This document shows, piece after piece, positions 29,101-44,100 of a stretch of 64,000 nucleotides of DNA. Made by a program: the position numbers and the translations under genes. Source of the stretch: Pteria penguin (taxonomy: Eukaryota > Mollusca > Bivalvia > Pterioida > Pteriidae); NCBI GenBank assembly GCA_035048485.1, contig CM068587.1, positions 34,333,001-34,397,000 on the forward strand, written 5' to 3'. Position 1 is the first letter of the stretch. Each line of letters opens with the position of its first letter. The notes under the pieces are model-generated. The model was not told the origin of the DNA. It saw nothing but the letters and a program-made list of their open reading frames with translations, and made no database searches.

Positions 29101-32100
29101 ATTGATATTAGATATTTGTTTCAGAGTATCATTTTACCTTGAACTGCGAGTAGTAATTCTTCATTTGTCCAACGAGCATTAATTCTTGGGGTTACCTAAA
29201 AAAAAAAAAAAAAAAAAAAAGAACTATTAAAATCAGAATTTATCAGTATTAGTTTGTATCTAAATTATCTAGCTTTTTAACTTTTAAAGTATAAATCTGT
29301 AGTTCAACTCATCTGACTTTCATCGTAAACAGTATTATTGTGTTTTTGAGCCCGATAAGACAAGAACATCTCATGTAGTGATGCAATCAGAGAATCAAAT
29401 CCAAATTGTCTGCACTGCAAGCCGAACACGTAACCACTAACTATTAAAAGTTTGGCCTTACTGTGCCTATAGATCTTATGCAATTCTGACCTAAAAATCA
29501 CTTCACATTTCCAATTCTGTATACCTGTATGTAGATATAAGTATCAAAGTTTTTTTTTTAATAAATATAGCTTCTCAAATATTATAATATACTTTAAATG
29601 AATATTACTTCATTATCACAGGAAAATGTCTCTTTAATTCCAAACATAAGTATACGTTCTATTAATAAATAATTTTATACTGACCTCTGGTGGTTTATAT
29701 TCATCAATGCCTTTAACACTCTTGTGTTTCTGCATACTGACCATCTGTTTGTTATTCTGCACCTGAATGTATACACAAGACGTATGGTTAGAATCATCTT
29801 CATAATGTAAAAGCTTTGTATGAGGAACAGAATCACAAAGCCTAAGGCTTCATAAAAGTCTTGATTAAAAAGTTGGGCTTGTGATTTAATATTTTATTGG
29901 TTCTAAGTGAAACATTTAGAACCATGAGTGAAACATTTAGAACCAATCAGAAAACAACACGCTTGACTCTTTTCCCCCATAATTACACTATATCTCCATG
30001 AGTCTATTACACACTTTCCTCATGAAGTAAAACAAAGAAAATCTGAACTTCATATACTTTTTTTATCAACATTTTACACACATTTATCGTACATCTACAT
30101 AGGCACATCACACATTAAAATGATCAGAAATACATTATTTATTTTTAAACAGACCGAGATACATACTTATTATCATAAAGAAAACACTGGTGTGAATAAT
30201 ATACAATTACTGGTAATTTCGGGTACGATACTGTTATTTCGGGTACAATACTGTTAAATGTTTTACAAATCAATGTTTTCAAAAAAAAAAAAAAAAAAAA
30301 AAAAGCTACTGCAAGTGAAGATTATATACGAGACAACCACTAATGGTTTCACTGTGAATTTTGCTTTTCCAACAGAATTTACAATGTCTGTTTCCCAGGT
30401 AACCGTGCATATGTATGAGGTGCTCTGTTTTCGGAAACATCCAAATGCAAGGTTTAAGTACTTCTCTGAGGGACATTAATTGTTTTTTACCCCAAGTTCA
30501 ACTACAAAGTCGTAGTGGGTAAATCGTTTTTCACTTGTGTCACATTTTTAAACCAGAGTATACATAATGTAGACATTCACCCTACAACAGTCAACAAGAC
30601 ACCAAAGAATAAACTTCCAGTATTTCTTTGGCCTTCTCTCACAAGCACAACACTTCCTGAGTTGTTCGCGCAAGTCCATACCATTCATATATTTATTGTA
30701 CTGTTGAAAACACAAAGGATGTGTCACACTGGTCTTTTGTTGTTTCACCTGACAACCACGCCGACTTTCCTCATGTCCACAGTTATTGTATACCATTAAT
30801 ACAATAATGCTGTCATTCCAAGCTGTCACATTTCAATTGCTTTTGGCATAGGTTGTGAAGTCACCGTGTTTCAGTATTTTTTCCCCCCCAGTATTCCTTC
30901 CTACTTTGACAAATTGCATTTGGTAAGCCCTTCTTGTTTATGTTCACAGCACCGGTACAACAGAGGTATAAATCATTAGTAAGCTGCATACCTGTGAAAA
31001 ATCTGTCCAAATAAATATGGTGATTAAATCCAATTCTGTCCCTGGTTAAATCGTACACCAGTCTCTATCCAAATCCATGTTCCATAACTGGGGCTCTATC
31101 TCTTCTGTGATTAATCCTCGCATCATTTTCGTCTGCCCTTGAAGCCACGAAATTTAAATGCAAATACTGGGGCTACTTCTGGAAGTTCTCGTATCTATTT
31201 TGTGTCATTGTGTTGACAAATCCTCTGCAGCCAACAAAATCATCATTTCTCCAATAATTCTAATAGGAATAACGAGGTATAGCACCCGCAAGAACATAAA
31301 ATCCACGTGTCTCGTCAGCAGTAGTTGGGTTTCAGTGTTTGGAAATCTGGGTTTTCTTCCTTTGACACTGTTTCATATATTCATTTCTTTCTGCAGCAAT
31401 TTGTGTGTAAAAGTTCTGTTCAAAGAACAAATTATGGTAGTCCTGTGGTAAGCATTATCAACATCATAGTCATTCGGTAATTTGGGACCTGGCGTTAAGT
31501 TGCACCTCGGCATGTCAGAGCCATGTTCAACAGGTGTGCTTCTGTTGTTTCTCTCAAAATAATCATCAACCATATCTGAATCATCATCATTCTCACTAAC
31601 ACTTTCAAAGCCAAGAAATTCTTCATCAGATGATTCATTAATAATGTCCAAAACATGTTGCATTTCCTCATCGTAACTCTCAATGTCTACATCTACTGAC
31701 CTGTCAGCCATTTTGTAATGTCATCAAGCAAAATGTAAAGAATGTGATCACATGATCCAATTTTCACACTAAAAGTTGAAGTCTTGTGAAGGTATGCATT
31801 TCAGCAGATAATACGGTATATTATCAGCACTCTGATTGGTTATTTTAATCCCGGGTATGGGAATTACTGTTTCTAAAAACAGTGTTTTATGCTGTCATAC
31901 AGCATCTTCAGTGAAAAGAATCAGGGGTCAAAAAGCGTCATTATTGGAAAAGATATACTCAGCTTTGTGAAGAAAGAGTTAATTAATGTATGACTTGGTA
32001 ACTGTTAATGTATATGTCTATTTTTGTTTGGTTGGTTTTTTTTAATTACAAGTTGTTTATTGCAAGCCCAGCTTTTTGAATAGGGACATGTCAAGGGTAA

Positions 32101-35100
32101 ATGTGTGAGGGACAGAATCACAGAGCCTTAAAAGGGGTTAGTATATTACACCTGCAAAACAAGACTACATCAGCCTTGCAATGCACAGAATATATTGTAC
32201 ATGCTACATGGGATAGACAACCTCTTTACCTGTCGTTTAAGGGAAACTAGTTCTCCATCAAGAGACTTGAGCAAAGCTTCTCCCTGACCTGGTGGTCCCA
32301 TCACCAAGCTTTTGAGATCTTCGTTGTTGATATGCATGCCCCTGGGGGGTTTCCTCTTATGTTTCATAGGGTTGTGTCTATGCTGACCATGATCATGTCG
32401 TTTTGGTCCTGCAGTTCTCATGACTCCCGTTCGTCTGTAAATTAAAATTCTTTATTGAGATGGCTTTTCAAGGGTAAGTTATTCCTGAATGTTATCCTTC
32501 AACCCACAATATCACAATTCATTTCAATGTAGTTAACATATATGGAACTTTTTAGTGACCATGTGCTGAGTATGCTATATTCTTTGTGATAAGCCATAAA
32601 GTATAGATGTATTTCTTAGGGTTAAATGGTATACTGTGGTAGAGGCGTCAGTTCAGCTCATGGTATGGGGAGATTTGAATACAATATGCAAACAGTTTGT
32701 TTCTGTATTTATTTGAATAAAATAGTTTTTTTTGTAAACAGTGATTTTAGTTGCATATGCACGTCAAATATGAAGTCTCTATCCCTCACACTCAAAAGTT
32801 ATGGTCAAGGTTAAAGTTAACAATAGACAGACAAACAGACAGGAAAAAAACAATATGCCTCAAATCTATTGATCTGGGGGCATAAACAAGAGGCCCAAGT
32901 GGGCCTATATCGCTCACCTGAGTACCTATATTATCAGTCATGCAGGAAGGAAGAATTCATTTATTTTTGCATTAATGTGACTAAGTCAACACAGATGTTG
33001 AAAATATGTCAAATTTTATTTCAGGCTAGAATAAAAAACAACACTTTTTTGCACATCCATTCAGGTGATTTTGATATTAAGCATTTCCTTTATCTCTGCA
33101 AGAAGTCATTCAGGGCAACAAGTTAGTCATTTTCTTTAGGTGGGGCCTTTTGTTGACTGATTTCAAGTCTAGGTCATGAACAACAATTCTTTCAAATATT
33201 GTCCAGATCTAATTTAAAATGGCCTAATTTCATATGTTGAGTGTTGAGAAACATCTAAAAACTTATTTAGATGTGTAAAGAAATGAAAAAAAAATTTTGA
33301 CCACAGCTGGATTTGAACCGCTACTCTCCATATTTCAATTACCAAGTGGTATATGTACTATTGTGAGAACTGCTTTTTAGACATGGTGGCATTATCTGTT
33401 AACCAATTTGGATGAAATTTACCAAATTGATAGAGGACTTTTAGTACTTCATGTATTCCATGTTTCATTAAAATCTTTCATGTGGTATAACAGCAGAAGT
33501 GAAAAATGTGATTGAATTGTTCCTATACACCCTCATTTGGAAGTCTTAAAAAATTCATAGAAAATCCAAAAATTGAGATATTGACAAAATTCTTTCAAAG
33601 TAACAATCCTTACCATAATAATGATCACAATAGTCCATAAGAAATCATCATTATCAATTAACTAGGAAATATGACACTTTTTTCTGCATTGAATCACCAA
33701 GTCCAAAGAAATGTCGAAAAAAATTCTAAAATTTGATTTTGGAAGGGAACCAAAATGACAATACATCTTCACTCATCCCTCTAGATCATTTCTATGCATT
33801 CTGTTTGTCTCTGTATACAGCCCGTATGAAAAAGAATATTGTTAAAGGAGGGAACTCTTTTGTGACCTACTCTTGACTATGGTGGCGCCACCTGTAAAGA
33901 GGTCTGGACGAAAACAACAGAATTTGAAGAGGATCATAAGTGACTTATTTCTACCAAGATTTATTAAAATCCTTCAAACAGTTTTGTAGAAAAAGTTGAA
34001 AATGTGAAAAATGGCAACCCCCCCCCCTCCCCCTTCTTTTTTGGAAGTCTTAAACGTAAAATTCCTAATTTCATATGTTGAGTGTTGAGAAACATCTAAA
34101 AACTTATTTAGATGTGTAAAAAAAAAAAAAAAAAATTTTTGACCACAGCTGGATTTGAACCGCTACTCTCCATATTTCAATTACCAAGTGGTATATGTAC
34201 CATTGTGAGACCTACTTTTAGACATGGTGGCATTATCTGTTAACCAATTTGAATGATCCGCACAAAAAACAAAATCTTTGAAAAGGACTATGAGTACTTG
34301 CATCCTACCCAGTTTTATCACAATCCTTCAAGTTGTTCTGTAGATCAAGTTGAAGATATGAAAAATTGTCCCCCCCCCCCTTTTCTTGGAAGTCTTAAAA
34401 AATTCATAAAAAATTCAAAAATCGAGATATTGAAAAAATTCCTTCACACCAGCATTCCTTACCATAGAAATGATTAAATGAAACCAAATGAATGCATCAA
34501 TGTTTACTAAAAGAAAATAATAACTCTTTAATGCATTAAAATAACAAAGTCCAAAATAAAAATGAAAAAACGTCAAAAATTTGATTTCGGAATGGAACCA
34601 AAAATATCAACACTTCTTCCCATATGCCTCTATCTCATTCCTATGCAGTCGGTTTGTCGCTGTATGCACCCGATCTGAATAAGAAGTTTGTCAAAGGAGG
34701 GTACCCTCTGTGACCTACTTTTGTCTGTGGTGGTGCCACCTGTTCATGGATCCTGACAAAGCTGACCACATTTGTCGGGGACCTTGAGTATTTGATGCAT
34801 GCCAAGTTTCATTGAATTCCAGCAAGTGGTTCCGAAGAAAAAGTTCAAACTGTGAAATGTTTACACCAATTATCCCACCCCCCTTTTTCTTGAAAGTCTT
34901 AAAAAATTCATAAAAAATCCAAAACATAAAATATTGAAAAATTTTCTTCGCAGTAGTATTTCTTACCATCAAAATGATCAAATTAAACCAAATTAATGCA
35001 TCAATGTTTACTAAAAGAAAAAAATACCTCTTTTCTGCATTAAAATTACCAAGTACTAAAAAACGTCAAAAAAAACGTCAAAAATTTGATTTCGGAATGG

Positions 35101-38100
35101 AACCAAAAATAACAACACTTCTTCACACATCCCTCTAGATCTTTCCTATGCATTTGGTTTGTCGCTGTATGCCCCCGGTCTGAAGAAGAAGTTTGTCAAA
35201 GGAGGGTACCCTCTTTGACCTACTTTTGCCTGTGGTGGCGCCACCTATTGATGAATCTGGACGAAAAACAACAACACTTGTAGGGGACCATGAGTACTAC
35301 ATGCTTATCAAGTTTCATCAAATTCTGTTCAGTGGTTCTGGAGAAGAAGTCGAAAATGTGAAAAGTTAACGACGGACGACGGACGGACGGTGATTGATCA
35401 CAATAGCTCACTTGAGCCTTTGGCTCAGGTGAGCTAAAAACCATTGGTAATTTATATCATGTTCAATTTCAGTCATTGTTTTCATTTGCAACTATGGCTA
35501 CCACTTCACTACAAACTCCCAGTACATCTCCACAGGCACTTGCCATTTCCATATTAATTGGGCAGTTAATTGCCCTGGATATGAGACTTTACTCTGTCAT
35601 TGAGTCAGCTGGATTCCATTATATGATTAGACATTTTGGAACCTATTAGTAAATATGAACTCCCATCTCAGACATACTTAACACATACTGTAATTCCTAC
35701 AAAGAATTTGTTACCAACATCTTGAATAACACTGATTTAGATGAACATCTCAGCCAACACAAAGGAACCATAAAATTCTTCATTAAAATGATGGTATCTT
35801 TGATTTATTTCGTTTTAATTTTTTCTTTCTTACAAAAAAGTGTACCACGATGCATACTGTACCGTGAGGTCTCTGTATCATTATATACGTATCGTATCAT
35901 GAGGTAACTATGAGGTTTCACCCCTAGTATTTTTACTATTCTAAAATAGCCAACTTTTAAAGTTTAAAATATATCAACTTTAATACTAAAATCTTTTATT
36001 TCCCTTTTTTCCTTGTTTTATAATAATTTAATGTTTGCATACAAGAAAAATGAAATAGACAGGTTACTGTGAAGAGCATATCTGAAGTGATATACACTTC
36101 TCTTCATAAATAAGTACACACTCTTATATTTTTATATTTTTGGAGTTAATTTGACAAAAATGAAAGAAATAGAAATAATTCAGATATTTTGCTGTTTATA
36201 TTTACTGAAAGAACATGTTTATAATGAAAAAGTGAAGTTTAACAAAACCTTTTTTAAAAATCATATACAAATGCAATACTAATCTATAATGCACATTTCA
36301 GTCTAATATTTTGTGTACCCTCCTCCTGCCCTTATCACAGCTTAAATATGTTTAGGCATGCTTTTAACAAGTGTTCTGCATCTCCTGGCAGACAAATTGT
36401 CCCAACATTCTATCAGTTAAAATCTAACAACCTAAAATATTGACTTATTATTTGTTGTTTTATAGAAAATTTCAGGGGTGGGTACTTATTTATGGAGGGT
36501 AGTGTATATGTCAATGCTGTATTATAATGATATATATAAATTACTGTTTATTTCATGGAAAAATATGCATGCATAAGCCAGCTCTTCATTCACTATCTTG
36601 AATAGATTAATAATGATATGCATGCTCCTGTTAATGCAATTTTATGCATGACATTTGCACACCAGCCAGTTGAAGAGAAATATAGCATAAGAAATCAAGT
36701 TAGATATGAAATAAGAAATTTGGACAGGATATAAAAGAAAGACCTCTAAGGAATCTCAAATAAAGAGATATAGACTACTCAGTCCCTAAACAGATGAACT
36801 GCACTTGTTTATAAAGAAAAAAAATAGTATATGAAACTTCTTGTGATGCCAATGGGAGGTAGCAACAGAGTTTGACATTAGTTTTTTCACAAAGGAGTCA
36901 ACAGGACTTTTATCATTTAGCTGTCAGGAGTCCTATCTAAATTTATGAAGTCATGTATGTTTTGAAAAAACTAACAAGACCATGCACTGTAGAAGAACAA
37001 TCTCCAGACAAACAAATCCACATACCGTAAAAAGTACAATGGGAGCACAAACAAGCCTATGTACCGTAGTACAATCTAACAGAAGATACATAAATAAAGA
37101 GAAAAGTGGGAAGAGGAATTTTTATATAATATGAATCCACCAAATCTACTAGAGATTTGGTTTACAGATTCCACACACCCTTCGAGTTAACGTTAAATGA
37201 AGAACAAGCCAGGCTCATCATTTCTTCGAGCTGGGTCTTTCTTATTGATATTATTAAATACCATCGCATTACCATCATACTTTTTGTTTAAATTCTAAAG
37301 TCATGCTTTGTTGATTTTGTTGAAAGATTTGTATATTCTGTTTAAGTTACAGTTGATTTGGTGCAGTTTAGGTGTCACTCTCAACAGGTGTCTCTTACCT
37401 ACGACAAAGTCCAAGGTAAAATGTATTTGAAAGGAATGCCAAAAAAAGAAGTGGCGGACTTTGTCTGGATTTAGAATGTTGGAAACAACGTAAAATGAAC
37501 ATCTTTTATTTATATTTACATTTATATGTATGTGGATTTAACATTGGAAGTAACTCCATCTTAAATGATCTTTTCTATAGTACAATAGTAGGGTTGATTT
37601 TAAGTAATACATATGATAAATATGAAGGTGTCTGTTTGACTATCGCAGCACTAGATCTGGGAGACCTGGCCAAAATTGAGAAGTCCCAGATTCTTGTTAG
37701 TGTCAAACTCTGTAGCAATAACCAGAATAATTGGAAAACTTTAAAGTCAAGACTGCCAATGTCACAAAGTCAAAGTTTTGGTACCAATGAGAAGGTCTTG
37801 TCACACAAAATACACATATAGCACATCAAATTCTACAGATGGACAGACAAAAGGACATGGACATACAAGACAACCATATGCACTCCAATCTCCAAGTTTG
37901 GGTGCAAAACAAAAAATCAAGATTTACAGGTTTATTATATATACAGCTATCCATGCTACAAATGCAATTAGAAGAAATTAAAAAAATATATATACATGAA
38001 ATAAATTTTGAAAGCTTGTGTCAGAGTTGATACAATGCGTGGGAGTAAAAGAATACATCTTAAGCAACTATGTCACTGCAAGCTCATTTTAAGAACAATG

Positions 38101-41100
38101 TACATGAATCAGAGAATTTTACTACACCAATTTTACAATAAAGACCAAAGAGGTGCACACTGTATATTGGTAGAATTTCAATCCATTAGTTTTGCCCTTT
38201 CAACATATCGCAATACCTCTCCCCTTTTTCAAAATTACATTTACCATATGCAGTGTTGAAAACTTTCTAAATTGAATTTTTTTTTTAATTCAAAAGACTG
38301 AGAAGATCAACAAAACTTATATATGTATTCGGAATAAAAAGTCTCTGAAAGTTGAAGTGCAGATATCATTTTCGAATGAGGGCAAAAATAATTGGGGATT
38401 AAGTTGATGGTACATTCAGTACTTTTGAACCTACCTGTAGTCACTCTCAGCTCTGAAGGCAAAATAAATATCAAAATCAATGTTGAAGAAAAAGTTTTGG
38501 AAAGTCACTGGAATGATCCTTTTATAGCCAGCTCTTTCCTTTGTATCATTTTTCTCAAAATTATTTCTGAACCAAAATCTTAATCTATTGATTTTATCAT
38601 TTATTTATTTATATAACATAAATAATGAAACTTGCTTTTAGACATTTTGCTCAAGAAAGACATACACAAGAATGACATACAGACGAAGACATTTGTCTCT
38701 CATAAAGATCAGTAGGAGGGGTAGGGTAACAAGAGAAGACAACACAGTAATGAGGATCACACCATTTTGTTCAGTGTATATGTGATAATCTTCTAGGAAG
38801 TAAAGCAATTCTTACAAATTTCGAAAAAACAAATCATATGCAATTTTCATTTTTAGGAAATCTATATACCGGGTATGTATAAACTATAAAAACACTTCTG
38901 AAAAACACACTTTTGATGAATATAGATTTCAGTGAATAATGAAATGAAATTTAAATTGGTATCATATCATAACCAAGGATTGAAATAAATGTATTTCAAA
39001 GTAAGGTTTGTTAAATTCAAAAGCTAAAAAGTATTGTTAATCTCCAATATAAAATAATGAACAAAAATTAATTCTTTAACCTGAAAAGCAATATGTACAA
39101 CATGAACCAGGAAAGAATTCATTCAAAAATTTCCAGTACTAAAATACAACTGATTAAATCATGAAAAAAGCTCTATTCCTTGAACAATTATCACACTTGC
39201 TGAAACCACAAGTTGAAAAAGATTCTGCATCCTTACCTCCAATACTGATAGCATGAGCTACATAGTGAGCCTTTGGGAGTGGAATGGAGTTGTTGAGTAT
39301 TTACACCACAATTGGAGCATACATCTTTTTCTTCTTTCTGTAAATTTATAACTATATTGAAACAGTTTACAAATTACAACTGTAGCTGTTTGCAGGACAT
39401 AATGTCAATACCCCCACCCCAAATTTAAATCTACACAAAGGCTGTACAAAAATTTTTTGTACTTATTATACTCAAGATTCACCATGTTCACAACTTACAA
39501 AATGTATGTATACCTATTTTATACCTGGATGCAACTTCGTGAAATTTTCTAGGGGCCATGTGGGCCCTTCAATGAAACGCCACATCGTTAGAAAAAGAAA
39601 TAAAAATCGTCGCCAAATTTGTTCTAATCAAGATATCATTGACAACGATACGGCATTTGGAAAACTTCGATTAGGATTCTAGTCGCCAAGTGGGCGCCCT
39701 GGTTTAAATTTCTGGACGTCCACAGACAAGATTTAGTAGCATTGGCGAGTGGGCGAGCGGTAATTTGCAACCCTGTTATAGTCATGATTTTTCACTGCAA
39801 AATGGTGAAAACTGCTTCACTGATTGATTAATTATTTGTTTTACGCCATCCCACGATTATTTCCCATATATGGTGACATCATCTGCCTCATGCACAGCAT
39901 AGAAATTTATACCTTTGCAACGGATCCACCAAAAGCAGTGAAGGATCTTTTTATGTGCCATGCCTACCATGACACAGGACTTCAGTTTTCACTGTTTGAT
40001 ACAAAAGACAGAACACTAGTGTACCCACGTCAGAAATTGAACCGGTGACCTTTAAGTCATGAGATGAGCACCTCATCCTCAAAGCTACACCGACTTTGAT
40101 GAAAGCTGAGGTTTGTGCTAAATTATTGAGATCACAAATCGGTATTTTCTGTGACTGTTCTTCTTCATATCTTTTAATACTTTTCTATCATCTAGAGTAA
40201 TCATGAAACAGTGCTGTAAGGAATGAGCAAAGTTAGGCAAAATATCAATCCTTCTAAAATAAGCAAACAAACTATACCATAATCATAATAATTCTTGTAA
40301 AGTTCCAAGGATCAAAGCAGTATCCCTTCAAGCAAATCTTTGCATGATGCTCTTTGTTTGTGTTAAGTTGGTTTAAATCCATACTCAATACAATGAGTTG
40401 TGATAATTGTTTAAGAAAGATCTAGAACAAATTCTAAGATTTAAGAGTCAGAACTCTAGAAACAATTTACACAGCCATATTATCTTTCTTCACAGAGATC
40501 TGTATATACATGTATGATTTCCTCCCTTTACGCTATGTTCGGCTGAAATCCATAGGGTAGATTTAGAGACGGACTAAAGCATGAATAAATAAGGTAATTC
40601 TAATATTCCACCTCCCCAATATTAAGGAATGTTATGATTAATTGTTTTAAACCTAAATGTTACATTAAAACCTCAGTACTTTTCATTATTAAGATCTAAA
40701 TGAGATTTTGATCTATTTGAAATCAATGTTCAGATCTTTCAATTATTGTTGGCAACACATGCAAAGCAGCGCAATTATTTTTCCACCGATGATTGATAAA
40801 AAATGCCAACACACCAATGGTAGGCTAGTCAATTTCACCATTCAAATATGCCAAAATATCAATAATAAGTTAGTCCACGTTACAATTTAAAAAGATGCAC
40901 AAAACTAGCACCATTCTTACCATCTTCTCTATATCTCAAGTGTATAACCCAATACCCAGCATTCGATGTCATAACGCAACAAAATTTACTTTGGTTGAGG
41001 TTAATGGACACTTTATGAACAAATAGCTAACATATCCAGAAGAGAAAGCAACGCAAATGGAATGAGACATGAAAATTCTTATCTTGGCTCTTACCCCATT

Positions 41101-44100
41101 TTCTTTTACAGCTGCATCTTCTGTTTTGTCATTGTTTTCTGATTCATCATCACTGAAAGTTATAAAATAGATACATAAATGTACAATACAATACTGTCAA
41201 AATTTGATCATTAAAGATTTTTATGTACCTTAGATTAATTTATCTGTTTATTTCATAAAAATGTGTATTTCAGCCGGTTTTTCTCATTATTCATTATATT
41301 GTAACAGACTGGGACATCGGCCCAGATAGCTCAGTTGGTAGAGCATCCGTCTTGTTAGCGGAAGGTCCTGGGTTCGAGTTCTGGTCTGACCAATGATTTT
41401 TCAACCTTCCTGCTATAGTTTGGAGGTTCCACCAGCTCTCATCAGTTGGCAAAGGTTGTATGCCACTGTGAGAGGAGGACTTGGTGTGAGGTTTCGGGGA
41501 ACCTCAAATTGGCAGGAAAGGTGTGTAGCAGACTGGGACATCGGCCTAGATAGCTCAGTTGGTAGAGCATCTGCCTTCTTAGCGGAATGTCCTGGGTTCG
41601 AGTTATAGTCTGACCAATGATTTTTCAACCTTCCTGCTAAAATATTTTACTTATATAATTGATTTTTAAGAATCAGTTGAGTCAGACTAGAGAATGTTTG
41701 TGAAACACATGCCCCACTGTCAGCTGCTACTATTTCATGGCAGCAACAAACTACCATTATAAATTTGAAAGTCAAAGACCTTAACTCCTGTCAATTTATT
41801 CCAATCATTATTACCACCCTATATTCACATCTATATGCTGTACAACACTTGGGGCAAGTTTGGTTCAATGCCATACTGTAGAGGGAGAAGTTATGACAAA
41901 GAATGCATAGAAATTCTAGTGTTAAAGACCATTACTCCTGTAGAATTGGTCCAACCAGAATTACCTTCCTTCATTCAAATGTACACTTATAGTACATGTG
42001 TAGTTCAACGGTTGTGGCAGGTTTGACTCAATTCCATGCAAGAGTGTATAGGTGGCAATAGCAAGCTATAATAGGACTGGCATTAAGTAAACACATCATC
42101 CTTAAGTCATACTGTGATGGGGGCATAAAAATGAAAGATTATTTTAAAGTCTTTTACATACATGTACATATAATAACAGTGGAAAATAAATACAGCCAAT
42201 TTGTAATGATGTATGCATAAGCTATTTAGTAAAATTTAAATTCAAACAAGTCTGACATACATTTAGCCATTTAGATGGAATATAATTGATTTTAAGACCA
42301 ACCATATTACCATGGCAACCAAAATTAAATTTGTCCAAAAACCTTTATTTTCACCTTTTGTTCATTAATTATACCAACTATACAGAAAATCAAGAAAATC
42401 TATGACATGTCATGGCCAGCTGATTTTGATGAAATGGTCCCATCTAGTCATAACATCAAAGGACTCCTGTTTTGTTAAACTGTACAGAGAGATGGATAAA
42501 TATTTGAATTATGCAATAGTGGTATTTGATACCTCCTAGAAAGGGGAATAAAATTACATACAAATGTAACTTCTTATAATAATGGATGTTACTGTTAACT
42601 CACCTATCACCGGTCTTGTACAGTTTCTTAGCTTGCTTATCCATCAAACTTGTCCTTGACCTAGTTTTTTTCCATGAGTAGTAATATTTGACTAGACTGG
42701 CAATGGATTTATCTGGTAACTGGTAATTAAAAGGTTAAATTGATATACATGACTGCCTCTTCAGAATATTACATCAGGGGTGAAATCAGATTTAAAACCA
42801 TACTAGACACTTTGCTGGCTTCAAAAAGCTCATCATAAAATCTTAAACCGATGCATTTTACAATACATATTTGTTGAAAATATAAGAAATTAAAAACATA
42901 AAAATTCTTATATCCTTACCATTTGTCTAATGCGATGGAAACTCTTTCCATGGAAGCTGAAGGCTTGTTCAAAGAGTACTTTATCCTCTACTGTCCACTC
43001 ATCAGGAAATGGAGTAAAATTAGGGAGATCTGCCAAAGCTTTGTCTATGTTATGTTTATGCCAAAATAACATTCCAAGAGCCTACAAGAGACATACATGG
43101 AAACAAAGTAATAAATTGTGTTGCTTTCATTTATGTATTAGATTAATTATAGAAGCAGACATTCTCTTTAAAACACAGTAAATCCAACAAGCAAATTGTG
43201 AGAATTGTGGTCCCTAGCTTTCCGGTTTCTATCAGTAAAGGTGCAGTGATCTGTGACATTTGTCATGGTTGTGCATGTCTACATGTATCTGCAGTGGAAC
43301 CTTGTAAAGTTTGATGATATTATACTAGATTCTAACATGATTGAGAATCAAAGGTCACGGTCAAGGTTATATGATAAAAAATTTTGATACCAACGGAAAT
43401 GTATTGCAATTAGGGACACACATGACAAATATGAAGGCCCTATGTCTTACGATTAAAAAGTTATGACCAAAGTTAAAGTTTTTGTGACAGAGAGACAAAC
43501 AGACGAATGAGATTTAACTGTTTTATAACTATTTCATTTGTATGGTGAGGACATTTGCATAATGCATTGCACAGGAAGTTGAGAGTCATATTCTTAGGTA
43601 TTATTGTGTTTGTCTGTTGACCTCTGATCGAGTGTCTTCATGGAGATCACCCCCTCTACATAATTTAAACGGCCAACATGGCTAATAGTTGGCGGCCGGT
43701 CAACAAAGATGCTAGAAATTCATAAACTGATAAAGAAATACCAAAAACATCCATAGTTCTGCTAGTACTCTCCTATTCTGATAATTACATACTTTCTTCA
43801 AACATTTATAAGATTCAAAGTGATTATTAAGCTGAAACCTATATCGAACAACCAAACTGCATGATTTCTACCAGTAGTCAATCTTTAGTATATTCTGCTG
43901 CTCTGGTCCGGTGGTCCAATATATTTCACATACACTAATAATGTCAGTCAAAAAGATTTTTCACACTACAACAATTTCAACTGTACATAATTTGACATCA
44001 AATATTCTGATAATTACCTTACAAAATACCATGTTAAGAGTATTTTTCATGCAAACATGATAAGCTGAAAAATATCTTGTACGAAATGCACAAACTGACC

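Noticed and set aside
41319..41393. Functional tRNA gene (loop suggests anticodon TGT)
   Set aside because: The acceptor stem has mismatches and the T stem relies on wobble pairs; the unit is duplicated with flanks, as in repeat-derived tRNA-like sequences.
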